DNA of 64,000 bases, taken from contig NZ_GL476318.1 of NCBI RefSeq assembly GCF_000148725.1, positions 98,201 to 162,200 on the forward strand. Reading direction: 5' to 3'. Below the pieces are notes generated by a model, which searched no databases, was not told the DNA's origin, and saw nothing but the letters and a program-made list of their open reading frames with translations. Numbering within the stretch: position 1 is the first letter of the stretch; each line of letters starts with the position of its first letter. Made by a program: the position numbers and the translations under genes. Positions 37,531 through 46,948 of the stretch are shown piece by piece. The DNA comes from Roseibium sp. TrichSKD4 (GTDB lineage: Bacteria > Pseudomonadota > Alphaproteobacteria > Rhizobiales > Stappiaceae).

Positions 37531-38547
37531 ATGAAAAAGCTCGCTTCAGCGTGCGCACTTGCATTCGCCGCAGTGCTTTCAACCAGCGCCGCCGCTGACG
37601 AACTCAGCGTCATCTGCAGCAACGAGCAGGATTGGTGCGATCTAATGGCCGGCGCCTTCGAAGAAAAAACCGGGATCGATGTCTCCATGGTCAGAAAAAG
37701 CACCGGCGAGACATTGGCGCAGGTACGCGCAGAGGCAGGCAACCCGAAAATCGATGTCTGGTGGGGAGGAACCGGAGATCCCCATCTGATTGCCGCCTCC
37801 GAAAACCTCACGCAGCCCTCAGGCGCCGACACCGACGAGCTGTTGGGTTGGGCTGTGAACATGTATAACATCTCAAAGGGTCGTACAGTCGGGATACACG
37901 CTGGAGCGCTGGGGATCGCCTACAATTCGGAACTTCTGGCTGCAAAAGAAATAGCCCCCCCTGCTTGCTGGAGAGATCTTGCCGATCCGCGTTTTGAGGG
38001 CGAAATTCAGGTTGCCAATCCGAACAGTTCAGGAACAGCCTATACGGAGCTTGCTACATTCGTGCAGCTTTTTGGGGAAGACGACGCCTTCAAGCTGCTG
38101 GCCGAAATTGGCAACAACGTGAATTCCTACACAAAATCCGGTTCAGCTCCATCCAAAGCAGCCGCACGTGGCGAAACCGGAATTTCCATCGGATTCATGC
38201 ACGACATGGTCAAGCTGGCAAAAGCCGGTTTCCCATTGAAGATTGTCTCCCCTTGTGAGGGTACCGGCTACGAAGTGGGAGGCGTCAGCATCATCGAAGG
38301 TGCGCGCAACCTTGATGGCGCCAAAAAATGGGTTGAATTCGTGCTGAGTGCCGAAGCTCAATCGCGCGGGCCTGAAGTTGGCGTTTACAACGTCCCGTCC
38401 AACAGTAATGCGACGGTGCCACCTGAGTCTCCTGCCCTGGAGTCGATCAAGCTGATTGACTATGACTTTGCGACTTACGGCGCTTCGGATACCCGTGAAC
38501 GCCTGCTCAGCCGGTGGGATGCGGAAGTGAAACCCTCACGGAACTGA
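37531..38547 (+). CDS. ABC transporter substrate-binding protein (FbpA/AfuA type)
   Basis: A 338-residue periplasmic binding protein with a Sec signal (MKKLASACALAFAAVLSTSAAA, cleaved near residue 22). Marks of the Fe3+/hexose-phosphate binding family: FEEKTGIDVSMVRKSTGETL, VDVWWGGTGDPHLIAA-type segment (here IDVWWGGTGDPHL), GIAYNSELL, WRDLADPRFEGEIQVANP, GFMHDMVKLAKAGFPL. The ligand cannot be read from sequence: members bind ferric ion, sugar phosphates (AfuA) or phosphonates. Regulation by a divergent two-component system with a periplasmic sensor fits a sugar-phosphate or small-anion uptake system better than iron, but this is inference. Confidence 0.9.
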   Translation: MKKLASACALAFAAVLSTSAAADELSVICSNEQDWCDLMAGAFEEKTGIDVSMVRKSTGETLAQVRAEAGNPKIDVWWGGTGDPHLIAASENLTQPSGADTDELLGWAVNMYNISKGRTVGIHAGALGIAYNSELLAAKEIAPPACWRDLADPRFEGEIQVANPNSSGTAYTELATFVQLFGEDDAFKLLAEIGNNVNSYTKSGSAPSKAAARGETGISIGFMHDMVKLAKAGFPLKIVSPCEGTGYEVGGVSIIEGARNLDGAKKWVEFVLSAEAQSRGPEVGVYNVPSNSNATVPPESPALESIKLIDYDFATYGASDTRERLLSRWDAEVKPSRN

Positions 38548-38566
38548 GCGTAGCGATTTTTCGCCT

Positions 38567-38600
38567 GAAGCGCGGCGATTTCTGTTTTTCGCCGCGCTTC
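38567..38600 (+). promoter_or_regulatory. Intercistronic stem-loop after the binding-protein gene
   Basis: A perfect 12-base-pair stem, GAAGCGCGGCGA and TCGCCGCGCTTC, with a ten-base loop rich in T. It has no trailing U-run, so it probably protects the upstream mRNA or attenuates expression into the permease gene rather than terminating fully. Confidence 0.65.
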
Positions 38601-38644
38601 CAGCACTTGAAATTCTTCCGCCGAAACATTTGAGGTTCATTTAG

Positions 38645-40822
38645 ATGAAGCGCACCGCGAGCCTTTGGCTGCTTGTGGGGCTGGCTGGATATTGTCTGCC
38701 GCCTTGGTACATGACAGACAGTGGTTTCTGGTCATTCTCGTGGGTTTTCGATTTCACTGCCGATGACAACGGATCGGCACTGCTTATGGGCACGCTCCAC
38801 GGCAAAACCTGGCTGTTACCTATATTTCTCGGATTCGCTGCTCTCGCAGCAATTCAGGTATTGCCGATCCATCAGGTTTCAGCGGCACGATTGCTGGTGG
38901 CTGTCGCCAGTCTGCTCCTGGCCTACACGGCATTGCAGGGCCTGGTGATAGTGCGTGACGGGCCAAGGCTTCTGGCCGGCATGTTCACCAACTTAGGTGC
39001 AGGTGGTGGACAGGCAGGATTGGGCGCAGGTGCATTCGTATCCTGCCTTTCGCTGTTATTCGTGCTGACAACCGGCCTCTCATTTTTAGGCAAGGGAAGA
39101 GGCGATGCATTCATCATCGGCACAATCGGACTGATCGTTGCTCTGGTCGGTATCTTTGTATTTTTTCCAGTCGCCCATATCCTGATCCGCGCGTTCGAAA
39201 TCGAAGGTGGCGGTTACGCGCTTTCCAACTTCCTGCTCGGCTTCTTTTCCGCCGATATCTGGGGACTTGGTTGTTTTGTCGGGGGTTCTTGCGGCGCTGC
39301 GATAAACTCCGTGATCCTGGGCATTATGACCGGCACGGGTACGACACTGCTGGGTCTAGCGTTCGCATTGATTTTCACCAGAACGCGTTTTCGGGCCAAA
39401 AGGCTCCTGCGTGTTCTGACCGTCATTCCAATCATCACACCTCCATTTGTGATTGGCCTCGCGCTTATTCTTTTATTCGGGCGAACGGGAACCATAACCA
39501 ACGTTTTTGCTGACCTGTTCGGTGTTGAGCGGACCCGTTGGATCTACGGCTTTGGTGGTGTCTATCTGGCGCAGATGCTGTCGTTCACACCAATTGCATT
39601 TCTTGTCCTCATCGGGGTTGTTGAAGGCGTCAGCCCATCCATGGAAGAGGCTTCGCAAACGCTGGACGCCGACTGCTGGCAAACCTTTCGCTATGTTTCG
39701 TTGCCACTCATGAGACCAGGTCTGGCCAATGCTTTTCTCTTGGGCTTCATCGAAAGCATTGCCGACTTTGGAAATCCGCTTGTGCTCGGGGGGAATTTCA
39801 ACGTCCTTTCAACCGAAATCTACTTCGCAATCATCGGCACTGTCGCTGATCCCGCAAAGGCTGCGATCCTGTCGATAGCCCTCCTCAGCCTGACGCTGGG
39901 AGCCTTCTTTGTTCAACGGAAATGGCTTGGAAAGAAGTCCTACGCTACCGTCACAGGGAAAGCCGATTCAGGCCAGCATGCGACGCTCAGCCCGCTGGTT
40001 AGCACCGCTTGTTACGCGACAGCGTTGCCTTGGGCGGTATTCACTGTCGTTGTCTACAGCATGATCCTTTTCGGCAGTTTCGTGAAACTCTGGGGCTACA
40101 ATCACAGCTTCACATTCGATCATTACAGGCGCGCATTTTCTATCGATTTCACGAACGGAATTCGGTGGACTGGCGTTGCCTGGGACAGCTACTTTACCAC
40201 CCTCACCATTTCGACAATCGCGGCGCCATTGACCGCTCTGGTCGGTCTAGCAACAGCGTATTTGCTGGTGCGTCAGAAGTTCGCCGGAAAAGACGCTTTT
40301 GAATTCAGTACGATGCTCAGTTTCGCAATTCCGGGAACTGTCATTGGCGTCAGTTACATCATGGCGTTCAATTTCCCCCCCATTGAGCTGACGGGGACGA
40401 GCATCATTTTGATCGTCGTATTTGTGTTCCGCAATATGCCGGTTGGAGTGCGCGGAGGCGTTGCTGCCATGTCTCAACTCGACAAAAGCCTGGATGAGGC
40501 CTCCATCACACTTGGCGCCAACAGTTTTACAACGGTTCGGCGCGTGATCGCACCGCTGTTGGGACCTGCCATTCTGGCTGCCCTAACCTACAGTTTCGTC
40601 AGAGCCATTACATCTGTCAGCGCGGTCATATTCCTGGTGAGTGCCAAACACAACATGGCGACCTCGTTCATTGTCGGGCGAGTCGAAAACGGCGAATTCG
40701 GCCTGGCCATTGCATATTCCGCGGTTTTGATCGTGACCATGCTTACGGCAATCCTGCTGCTCCAGGCAGCGATAGGCACCCGAAAGCTGCGCCGTGCCAA
40801 CCGCCTCCAGCCCGTTGGTTGA
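38645..40822 (+). CDS. ABC transporter fused permease (FbpB/AfuB type)
   Basis: A 725-residue inner-membrane protein with two BPD_transp_1 halves fused in one chain. Each half has the EAA loop that contacts the ATPase: GVSPSMEEASQTLDADCWQT in the first, SQLDKSLDEASITLGANSFT in the second. The N-terminal ~180 residues add extra helices (about four) before the first half. Such fused permeases go with FbpA/AfuA-type binding proteins. Followed by the ATPase gene after 26 bases. Confidence 0.92.
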   Translation: MKRTASLWLLVGLAGYCLPPWYMTDSGFWSFSWVFDFTADDNGSALLMGTLHGKTWLLPIFLGFAALAAIQVLPIHQVSAARLLVAVASLLLAYTALQGLVIVRDGPRLLAGMFTNLGAGGGQAGLGAGAFVSCLSLLFVLTTGLSFLGKGRGDAFIIGTIGLIVALVGIFVFFPVAHILIRAFEIEGGGYALSNFLLGFFSADIWGLGCFVGGSCGAAINSVILGIMTGTGTTLLGLAFALIFTRTRFRAKRLLRVLTVIPIITPPFVIGLALILLFGRTGTITNVFADLFGVERTRWIYGFGGVYLAQMLSFTPIAFLVLIGVVEGVSPSMEEASQTLDADCWQTFRYVSLPLMRPGLANAFLLGFIESIADFGNPLVLGGNFNVLSTEIYFAIIGTVADPAKAAILSIALLSLTLGAFFVQRKWLGKKSYATVTGKADSGQHATLSPLVSTACYATALPWAVFTVVVYSMILFGSFVKLWGYNHSFTFDHYRRAFSIDFTNGIRWTGVAWDSYFTTLTISTIAAPLTALVGLATAYLLVRQKFAGKDAFEFSTMLSFAIPGTVIGVSYIMAFNFPPIELTGTSIILIVVFVFRNMPVGVRGGVAAMSQLDKSLDEASITLGANSFTTVRRVIAPLLGPAILAALTYSFVRAITSVSAVIFLVSAKHNMATSFIVGRVENGEFGLAIAYSAVLIVTMLTAILLLQAAIGTRKLRRANRLQPVG

Positions 40823-40848
40823 AATCTGTTATCTTCAGGAGTTTGATG

Positions 40849-41928
40849 ATGAAGAACAATGACAAAGGCTCGGTGCATTTCGAGGGTGTGGTAAAAAAAT
40901 ACGGTGAAGTCACCGCATTGAAAAAACTGGACCTGACGATTGAACCTGGAAAGCTTGTTACCCTGCTCGGGCCAAGTGGCTGCGGTAAAACAACAACGTT
41001 GCGGCTGATTGCACGTCTGGAAAGCGCGACAAGTGGCAGGATCTTTATCGGTGGTCGGGATGTGACCCATCTGTCCGCAACCTATCGCGCGGTTTCAATG
41101 GTATTTCAATCCTATGCGCTGTTTCCGCACATGAGCGTGCTGGAAAACGTTGCCTACGGTTTGACGGTAAAATCCCTGCCCAAAAAAATCGCACATGAGA
41201 AAGCAGAACACGGTCTGGAATTGGTTGGCCTAGGTGGATTTGGTGCCCGTTTGCCAAGCGAGCTGTCGGGGGGACAACAGCAAAGAGTGGCCGTTGCCCG
41301 TGCAATCGTTCTGGAACCGGAAGTTTTGTTGCTGGACGAACCACTTTCGAACCTGGACGCAAAACTCCGCCGTCTCGTTCGCGAAGAAATTCGGCAGATC
41401 CAGCAGGAACTGGGTCTCACGGCCGTTTACGTGACCCATGATCAGGAAGAGGCCATGGCCGTTTCTGACCACATAATCGTGATGCAAAACGCAGAAATCG
41501 CGCAACAAGGCACCCCACGCGACCTCTATGAAATGCCGAATTCCTGCTTTATTGCCGACTTTATTGGCGACGCCAATTTGATTGATTGTGAGGTCCGTTC
41601 GGCAAACGACGAACAATCCAACATTGTAGTTTCATCCAGACCGTTGTCGGTTGCCTGCAAAGCCAAAAACACTGGGCCTTCCAAGCTTGTGGTCAGGCCT
41701 CATGACATCTCATTGAGCCCTCCGAACGGTGCTCAGGATTTTACCGGGTCTGTCTCTTATGCCGCATACCTGGGAAACAAAATTCAATACACGGTGGCGG
41801 GTGAACTTGGAGAGCTTTTTGTGGTTTGCGATGTGACCAAAGATCCTTTCGCCCCAGGCGATGACGTCTCGATCCGTTTTGATCTTTCCGCCGCAAGGAT
41901 TGTAACGGAAGAGACCGGTTCACCTTGA
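40849..41928 (+). CDS. ABC transporter ATP-binding protein (FbpC/AfuC type)
   Basis: A 359-residue ATPase: Walker A LLGPSGCGKTTTLRLIARLE, Q-loop VFQSYALFPHMSV, signature LSGGQQQRVAVARAIVLEPE, Walker B LLLDEPLSNLDAKLR, switch VTHDQEEAMA, then a TOBE domain (KLVVRPHDISLSP, GSVSYAAYLGNKIQYTV). Two adjacent ATG codons, 40846 and 40849, follow AGGAG (40837-40841); the second is seven bases away and preferred. Completes the three-gene importer. Confidence 0.93.
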   Translation: MKNNDKGSVHFEGVVKKYGEVTALKKLDLTIEPGKLVTLLGPSGCGKTTTLRLIARLESATSGRIFIGGRDVTHLSATYRAVSMVFQSYALFPHMSVLENVAYGLTVKSLPKKIAHEKAEHGLELVGLGGFGARLPSELSGGQQQRVAVARAIVLEPEVLLLDEPLSNLDAKLRRLVREEIRQIQQELGLTAVYVTHDQEEAMAVSDHIIVMQNAEIAQQGTPRDLYEMPNSCFIADFIGDANLIDCEVRSANDEQSNIVVSSRPLSVACKAKNTGPSKLVVRPHDISLSPPNGAQDFTGSVSYAAYLGNKIQYTVAGELGELFVVCDVTKDPFAPGDDVSIRFDLSAARIVTEETGSP

Positions 41929-42039
41929 GATTGCGTTGGCAGGCCGTCGCAAATATGCTGCTGCAGAAACAAGAGTTTCAGCTCCCGGCCTTCTCGAAAA
42001 TTGTTTTCTCTCGTAAATCGAAAGAAACAATGAGCAACT

Positions 42040-42267
42040 CTAAATGCGTTTGCTCAAGTCTATTCGGCGTAGCGACGATTCCAGAATTTCGAGAGCTTTT
42101 TGTTTTCTGCCGCTGAGGTCCTCTCCGAAGCAATTTTCACAGAAATGCTCCGGCGGAGATTTGACAATTAGATCCGAGGAAGCAACTGGCTTCAACTCAC
42201 CTCCCCGGTCGGTATCAAATTCTTCAAATCGGTGAAACTTGAATTCGCTGCTAATCCCTATTGGCAT
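42040..42267 (-). CDS. Small hypothetical protein with a CxxC motif
   Basis: A 75-residue protein starting MPIGISSEFKFHRFEEFD. Start at ATG 42267 has a strong ribosome site (GGAGG followed by five bases), which is why I accept it. Features: SDLIVKSPPEHFCENCFGED with CxxC, and a basic-acidic helical end (ALEILESSLRRIDLSKRI). No signal peptide or membrane helix. Family not recognised. It stands alone on the minus strand between the ABC operon and the first IS5-type element. Confidence 0.6.
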   Translation of the reverse strand: MPIGISSEFKFHRFEEFDTDRGGELKPVASSDLIVKSPPEHFCENCFGEDLSGRKQKALEILESSLRRIDLSKRI

Positions 42268-42617
42268 TGTCTCCTCCAATAGTGTTCTGCATTTGTTCAG
42301 ACGCAATCTGGAGTACTTGCTTGAACCCGATGCCTGTTCCGCGCGCCAGACTTCTAAACACTCAATTGCGTTGGCAACTATCTGCGGAACAATACTAAGA
42401 GAATTTCAACAATGTCTCTGGCGCTGCCGATTTGCGACATTGTTCCCCACCACGAGATGCAAGAGAATGCTCAACACATCCTCCCCACCTTGATCAAGCG
42501 TAGTTTAAGTCTCCACTTCGCGCTGCACTCAAAAAAGTGCAGCGCTTTTTTGTACAACAAAAATGCAATCAGTGCGATTCCAGCGCGGTCCAGAACGCCA
42601 ACCCGGAGTTCTATTGA
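42268..42617. other. Gene-free spacer before the first IS5-type element, contains a terminator
   Basis: Apart from the strong terminator at 42520-42551 I see nothing I can support. A rightward frame from 42412 has no ribosome site and runs through the terminator hairpin, so I do not accept it. The 6-bp IS target duplication TATTGA occupies 42612-42617. Confidence 0.5.
42520..42551 (+). terminator. Strong rho-independent terminator on the plus strand
   Basis: GCGCTGCACT pairs with AGTGCAGCGC across a six-base A-rich loop and is followed by six T. No accepted rightward gene ends just upstream: the ABC operon stops 590 bases earlier. It either ends a long 3' untranslated region or a small RNA encoded in 41930-42550. 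Confidence 0.85.
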
Positions 42618-44094
42618 GTCCGCCCTGAACAACGTCTAAGCCATTGATGTTGCGCGTGGCCGAAGCAATACGCAAATATTCGATTTGACCGGTTTGGGGA
42701 TGGGGTTTGTGATCCAGAGCAGCAAAATGATCAGTGCATTGAGGATCAGACGCAGGTTATGACCGGCTGCGGCCAGCAGGGCGTTGATGGCATCGCCATT
42801 TTTGCCATTGAGGAAGTTCCGGTCAAGTCGTCCATCTGTTTTCATGTGGCCGATGGTGGCCTCGATCGCTGATCGTCGTTTCAGCTCACGCTTCATCTGT
42901 GCCGTCAGCCCGCGCTTCTGGCCGGAGATCATGACCTTGGCGTCGCCCTCATAATCATGCCCCCGATAGCCACGGTCCACATAGACACGCTCAGCTTTGG
43001 TGCCGCAGACTTTCTCAGCCTGACTGATGGTGTCATTCAAGGTGTGCCCATCATAGGGATTGCCCTCAAAAGCCCTCGCCGCAAGAACCAATCCTTCCCG
43101 ATTGGTCGTGGCAATGCCAACCTTGGCCCCGAACTCGTAAGGTGTTCGCGCCTTGCCCTTGGCAATACAGGCCACTTCCGGCGCATGCATGGAATAAATC
43201 TTGTTTTTGTCCTTGGGGGTCTGGGCCAGAAGCCGCTCCACCAGTCCCAGCAGACGGAGACCCGTGCTCAAGACCTTCGTTGCCTGCGATCTTGCGGGAG
43301 ATGTCGCGATAGACCCGGCCCAGATAGTCTTCAGCTTTTGAGTTCCCGGCGCATCCGCTTGAACTGTTTGGCATGGGCATAACGGCCCGCCATCAAGGCC
43401 GCCTTTTTGGCAACTCTGGTATGGCTGCGACGCAAGATGATGCCGGCCCTCTTGGCCTGGCGCACCAGAAGCTGCAAGGCCTTGTGATAAAGACGGCTAT
43501 CGGTGGGATGGGCAATGGCTTTGGGTTGAACGGTCGTATCAACCAAGACCCGCTCAAGGCTGCTCTTCTTGATCGTCCCGCTCTCAATCGCAACACCTAC
43601 CGTAGCAGAAAGAAGCTTTTCCATTCCCTCAGGACCAATCCGTTTGCGCCAGCGGGTCATGGTTGAGGGATCAATGGGGAATTGGTGCTGGAAAAACTCA
43701 AAACCGCAGAAAGACTGCCAGTAGGGGTTTTCAACCCAACGCTCAACCGTCTCTTCATCGGAAAGATCGTACATGTGCTTGAGAAAGTGCAGCCCGGCCA
43801 TCAGACGCGTTGGTTTGGCCGGTCGTCCCAAGGGGCGATAATGCCTGCCGAACTCCGCATCAAATTCATCCCAAGGCATCAGACCAGACAGCCGCACCAA
43901 CGAATGGTTCATATCGATGATTGCGGCCAGGCGTTCCTTGAACAGATCGCCACACCGTTTGTTGCGTTTTGAAGGTCTCATGAGAATATGCCAGAAAATG
44001 CGTGCTTCGGATCAACTAACCGGCATATTCACACATCCAAAACCCAATGGGTATCCATACTCTTCAATCAGTTAAGGGGTTTTTCAGCGCGAAC
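42618..44094 (-). mobile_element. IS5-family element, copy 1 (1477 bp, broken transposase)
   Basis: Ends begin GTCCGCCCTGAAC (left) and, complemented, GTTCGCGCTGAAA (right): an imperfect inverted repeat. Direct repeats TATTGA flank it (42612-42617 and 44095-44100). It is almost identical to copy 2 but four bases shorter; all four missing bases fall within 43255-43340, inside the transposase gene. Only 92 bases separate the two elements. Confidence 0.93.
42636..43981 (-). pseudogene. IS5-family transposase, frameshifted copy
   Basis: Same gene as 44205-45554 but disrupted. Compared with that copy, single bases are missing from AGATAGGTC, from a run of T in CAGCTTTTTGAG, and at two places around AGACGGGAGAACCGG. 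The frame splits into an N-terminal part (43331-43981, 216 codons, with the first catalytic Asp in VLVDTTVQ) and a C-terminal part (42636-43271, with YVDRGYRGHD and the Glu in RRSAIEATIGH). Not functional as given. Confidence 0.9.
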
Positions 44095-44186
44095 TATTGA
44101 CCCTCCAAATCTCAAAAGCAGCCCGACTGCGGGTCAGAACAAGGTCTCACGAAATCAGGCCCGTGCTCGCTCAAGAACCACAAATA

Positions 44187-45667
44187 GTCCGCCCTGAACA
44201 ACGTCTAAGCCATTGATGTTGCGCGTGGCCGAAGCAATACGCAAATATTCGATTTGACCGGTTTGGGGATGGGGTTTGTGATCCAGAGCAGCAAAATGAT
44301 CAGTGCATTGAGGATCAGACGCAGGTTATGACCGGCTGCGGCCAGCAGGGCGTTGATGGCATCGCCATTTTTGCCATTGAGGAAGTTCCGGTCAAGTCGT
44401 CCATCTGTTTTCATGTGGCCGATGGTGGCCTCGATCGCTGATCGTCGTTTCAGCTCACGCTTCATCTGTGCCGTCAGCCCGCGCTTCTGGCCGGAGATCA
44501 TGACCTTGGCGTCGCCCTCATAATCATGCCCCCGATAGCCACGGTCCACATAGACACGCTCAGCTTTGGTGCCGCAGACTTTCTCAGCCTGACTGATGGT
44601 GTCATTCAAGGTGTGCCCATCATAGGGATTGCCCTCAAAAGCCCTCGCCGCAAGAACCAATCCTTCCCGATTGGTCGTGGCAATGCCAACCTTGGCCCCG
44701 AACTCGTAAGGTGTTCGCGCCTTGCCCTTGGCAATACAGGCCACTTCCGGCGCATGCATGGAATAAATCTTGTTTTTGTCCTTGGGGGTCTGGGCCAGAA
44801 GCCGCTCCACCAGTCCCAGCAGACGGGAGAACCGGTGCTCAAGACCTTCGTTGCCTGCGATCTTGCGGGAGATGTCGCGATAGACCCGGCCCAGATAGGT
44901 CTTCAGCTTTTTGAGTTCCCGGCGCATCCGCTTGAACTGTTTGGCATGGGCATAACGGCCCGCCATCAAGGCCGCCTTTTTGGCAACTCTGGTATGGCTG
45001 CGACGCAAGATGATGCCGGCCCTCTTGGCCTGGCGCACCAGAAGCTGCAAGGCCTTGTGATAAAGACGGCTATCGGTGGGATGGGCAATGGCTTTGGGTT
45101 GAACGGTCGTATCAACCAAGACCCGCTCAAGGCTGCTCTTCTTGATCGTCCCGCTCTCAATCGCAACACCTACCGTAGCAGAAAGAAGCTTTTCCATTCC
45201 CTCAGGACCAATCCGTTTGCGCCAGCGGGTCATGGTTGAGGGATCAATGGGGAATTGGTGCTGGAAAAACTCAAAACCGCAGAAAGACTGCCAGTAGGGG
45301 TTTTCAACCCAACGCTCAACCGTCTCTTCATCGGAAAGATCGTACATGTGCTTGAGAAAGTGCAGCCCGGCCATCAGACGCGTTGGTTTGGCCGGTCGTC
45401 CCAAGGGGCGATAATGCCTGCCGAACTCCGCATCAAATTCATCCCAAGGCATCAGACCAGACAGCCGCACCAACGAATGGTTCATATCGATGATTGCGGC
45501 CAGGCGTTCCTTGAACAGATCGCCACACCGTTTGTTGCGTTTTGAAGGTCTCATGAGAATATGCCAGAAAATGCGTGCTTCGGATCAACTAACCGGCATA
45601 TTCACACATCCAAAACCCAATGGGTATCCATACTCTTCAATCAGTTAAGGGGTTTTTCAGCGCGAAC
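44187..45667 (-). mobile_element. IS5-family element, copy 2 (1481 bp, intact)
   Basis: Same terminal repeats as copy 1. Flanked by the direct repeat CAAATA (44181-44186 and 45668-45673), different from that of copy 1, so the two copies inserted independently. Both in the same orientation. With 6-bp duplications in both cases, 6 bp appears to be the true target-duplication length for this element. Confidence 0.94.
44205..45554 (-). CDS. IS5-family transposase, intact
   Basis: A 449-residue DDE transposase. N-terminal DUF772-like region: NHSLVRLSGLMPWDEFDAEF, then LMAGLHFLKHMYDLSDEETV. DDE core: Asp in LERVLVDTTVQPKAIAHPTD, Asp in AERVYVDRGYRGHDYEGDAK, Glu in RRSAIEATIGHMKTDGRL. The C-terminus is basic. 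All three acidic residues are present, so the element may be mobile and could also act on copy 1. Confidence 0.95.
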   Translation of the reverse strand: MRPSKRNKRCGDLFKERLAAIIDMNHSLVRLSGLMPWDEFDAEFGRHYRPLGRPAKPTRLMAGLHFLKHMYDLSDEETVERWVENPYWQSFCGFEFFQHQFPIDPSTMTRWRKRIGPEGMEKLLSATVGVAIESGTIKKSSLERVLVDTTVQPKAIAHPTDSRLYHKALQLLVRQAKRAGIILRRSHTRVAKKAALMAGRYAHAKQFKRMRRELKKLKTYLGRVYRDISRKIAGNEGLEHRFSRLLGLVERLLAQTPKDKNKIYSMHAPEVACIAKGKARTPYEFGAKVGIATTNREGLVLAARAFEGNPYDGHTLNDTISQAEKVCGTKAERVYVDRGYRGHDYEGDAKVMISGQKRGLTAQMKRELKRRSAIEATIGHMKTDGRLDRNFLNGKNGDAINALLAAAGHNLRLILNALIILLLWITNPIPKPVKSNICVLLRPRATSMA

Positions 45668-45699
45668 CAAATACCGTCATACCTCAAAGAGGAATTTAT

Positions 45700-46767
45700 A
45701 TGATATATATTCAAAGAATAATTTTTCGAAATATAATTAAAATCAAACCTAATTTATCTTCGTTGTCGTATAATTTACGAATTTTCTCTCAAGTAAAAAT
45801 CACTTCCTTCTTTGATTTATTATTCAATTGGAGAAGAAAGTTGCCTCAGTTACCCTCGGTCGACAAACGTCTTGCCCCCTCAAACACATCGTTTGATTGT
45901 TCTTACCGTGTGTTCATGCCTGAACGCGCTTCTTCTGCGATCGAAGCATGCCCTGCGGCTGTTAGCGAAGCCTATGGTCAGGGACTCGATTTTGAGAAGG
46001 AAGGCAAAATCGCGCTGGCCGAAAAAGCCTATCGCCGCGCGCTTGAACTGGATCCTGAAGATTCCTACGGAATTGGTGTGCGTTTGGCGGCTCTGGGACT
46101 CGATGAACAATTTGAAGAGATGCCCAGTGCCTATGTCGCATCGCTGTTTGATTACTACGCAGACCAATTCGATAAAATTCTCGTCGACGATCTTGGGTAC
46201 TGTGTACCGTATCAACTCAAGGAAGTTCTAAATTCCTGTTCTATCGGGACATTTGAGCGCTACCTCGATCTTGGGTGCGGAACCGGTCTTGGAGGAGAAG
46301 CACTCGTTGACCACACCGAGCACAGAACCGGTGTTGATTTGTCCGAGTTGTCCTTGAGTGTCGCCGCAAACAGACAGGTCTATGACGAACTTTATGTTGG
46401 CGACGCAGTAGAGTTTTTAAAAGAGTTCCATACTACCGACGGGAACCATCCGAATTGGTCGCTGATTTCGGCCACCGATGTTTTTCCCTACCTTGGTGAT
46501 CTGCAGCCGATTTTGACTGCGGCTACAAACCGATTGGTTCCCGGTGGCTGTTTCGCATTTTCCACGGAAACGCTGGATGAAGCCGAATGTGTCGGCGTGC
46601 CCTACGAGCTTGGCCCCAAAATGCGTTTTGCGCACAGCCAATCCTACCTGGAAGACGTGCTCGAGCGCTGCGGGTTCAGTATTTATCTGATCACACAAAT
46701 TGTCGGAAGATACGAAGATCTGATGCCGGTGACCGAACACCTGATCCTGGCGCAGCGCAAAAATTGA
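45700..46767 (+). CDS. TPR-containing SAM-dependent methyltransferase
   Basis: A 355-codon frame. The C-terminal ~270 residues are clear: one or two TPR-like helices (GKIALAEKAYRRALELDPED), then a class I methyltransferase with ERYLDLGCGTGLGGEALVDH, TGVDLSELSLSVA and LISATDVFPYLGDL. The first ~72 residues are AT-rich coded and of low complexity, but ATG 45700 has a good ribosome site (AGAGGA, six bases away). ATG 45916 (MPERASSAIEA) is the alternative start and matches where homologues usually begin. TPR-methyltransferase fusions of this kind often modify proteins or secreted glycans. It lies 27 bases from the IS5 target duplication, so the N-terminal end may have been altered by insertion. 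First gene of the accessory cluster. Confidence 0.82.
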   Translation: MIYIQRIIFRNIIKIKPNLSSLSYNLRIFSQVKITSFFDLLFNWRRKLPQLPSVDKRLAPSNTSFDCSYRVFMPERASSAIEACPAAVSEAYGQGLDFEKEGKIALAEKAYRRALELDPEDSYGIGVRLAALGLDEQFEEMPSAYVASLFDYYADQFDKILVDDLGYCVPYQLKEVLNSCSIGTFERYLDLGCGTGLGGEALVDHTEHRTGVDLSELSLSVAANRQVYDELYVGDAVEFLKEFHTTDGNHPNWSLISATDVFPYLGDLQPILTAATNRLVPGGCFAFSTETLDEAECVGVPYELGPKMRFAHSQSYLEDVLERCGFSIYLITQIVGRYEDLMPVTEHLILAQRKN

Positions 46768-46948
46768 AAGTAACAACTTTTAGGGGAATTCTTGTAACTG
46801 CTTATAAACGTTAGGAACCCGCCGGAGTTCTATTTCCTAAACGTGGACAGGAGATTGTATCGGTAAAATATACGAATAGATTCATCTGGCAGCAAATGGC
46901 GAAATTTCGGCGCCCGATATGAACTCGTCATCATGATTGGATCTCGAA

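Noticed and set aside
42412-42639. 75-codon rightward frame ending beside the first IS5-type element
   Set aside because: No ribosome site and the strong terminator hairpin lies inside it.
42618-45667. Composite transposon made of the two IS5-family copies
   Set aside because: The copies have different target duplications, so they inserted separately, and only 92 bases lie between them.
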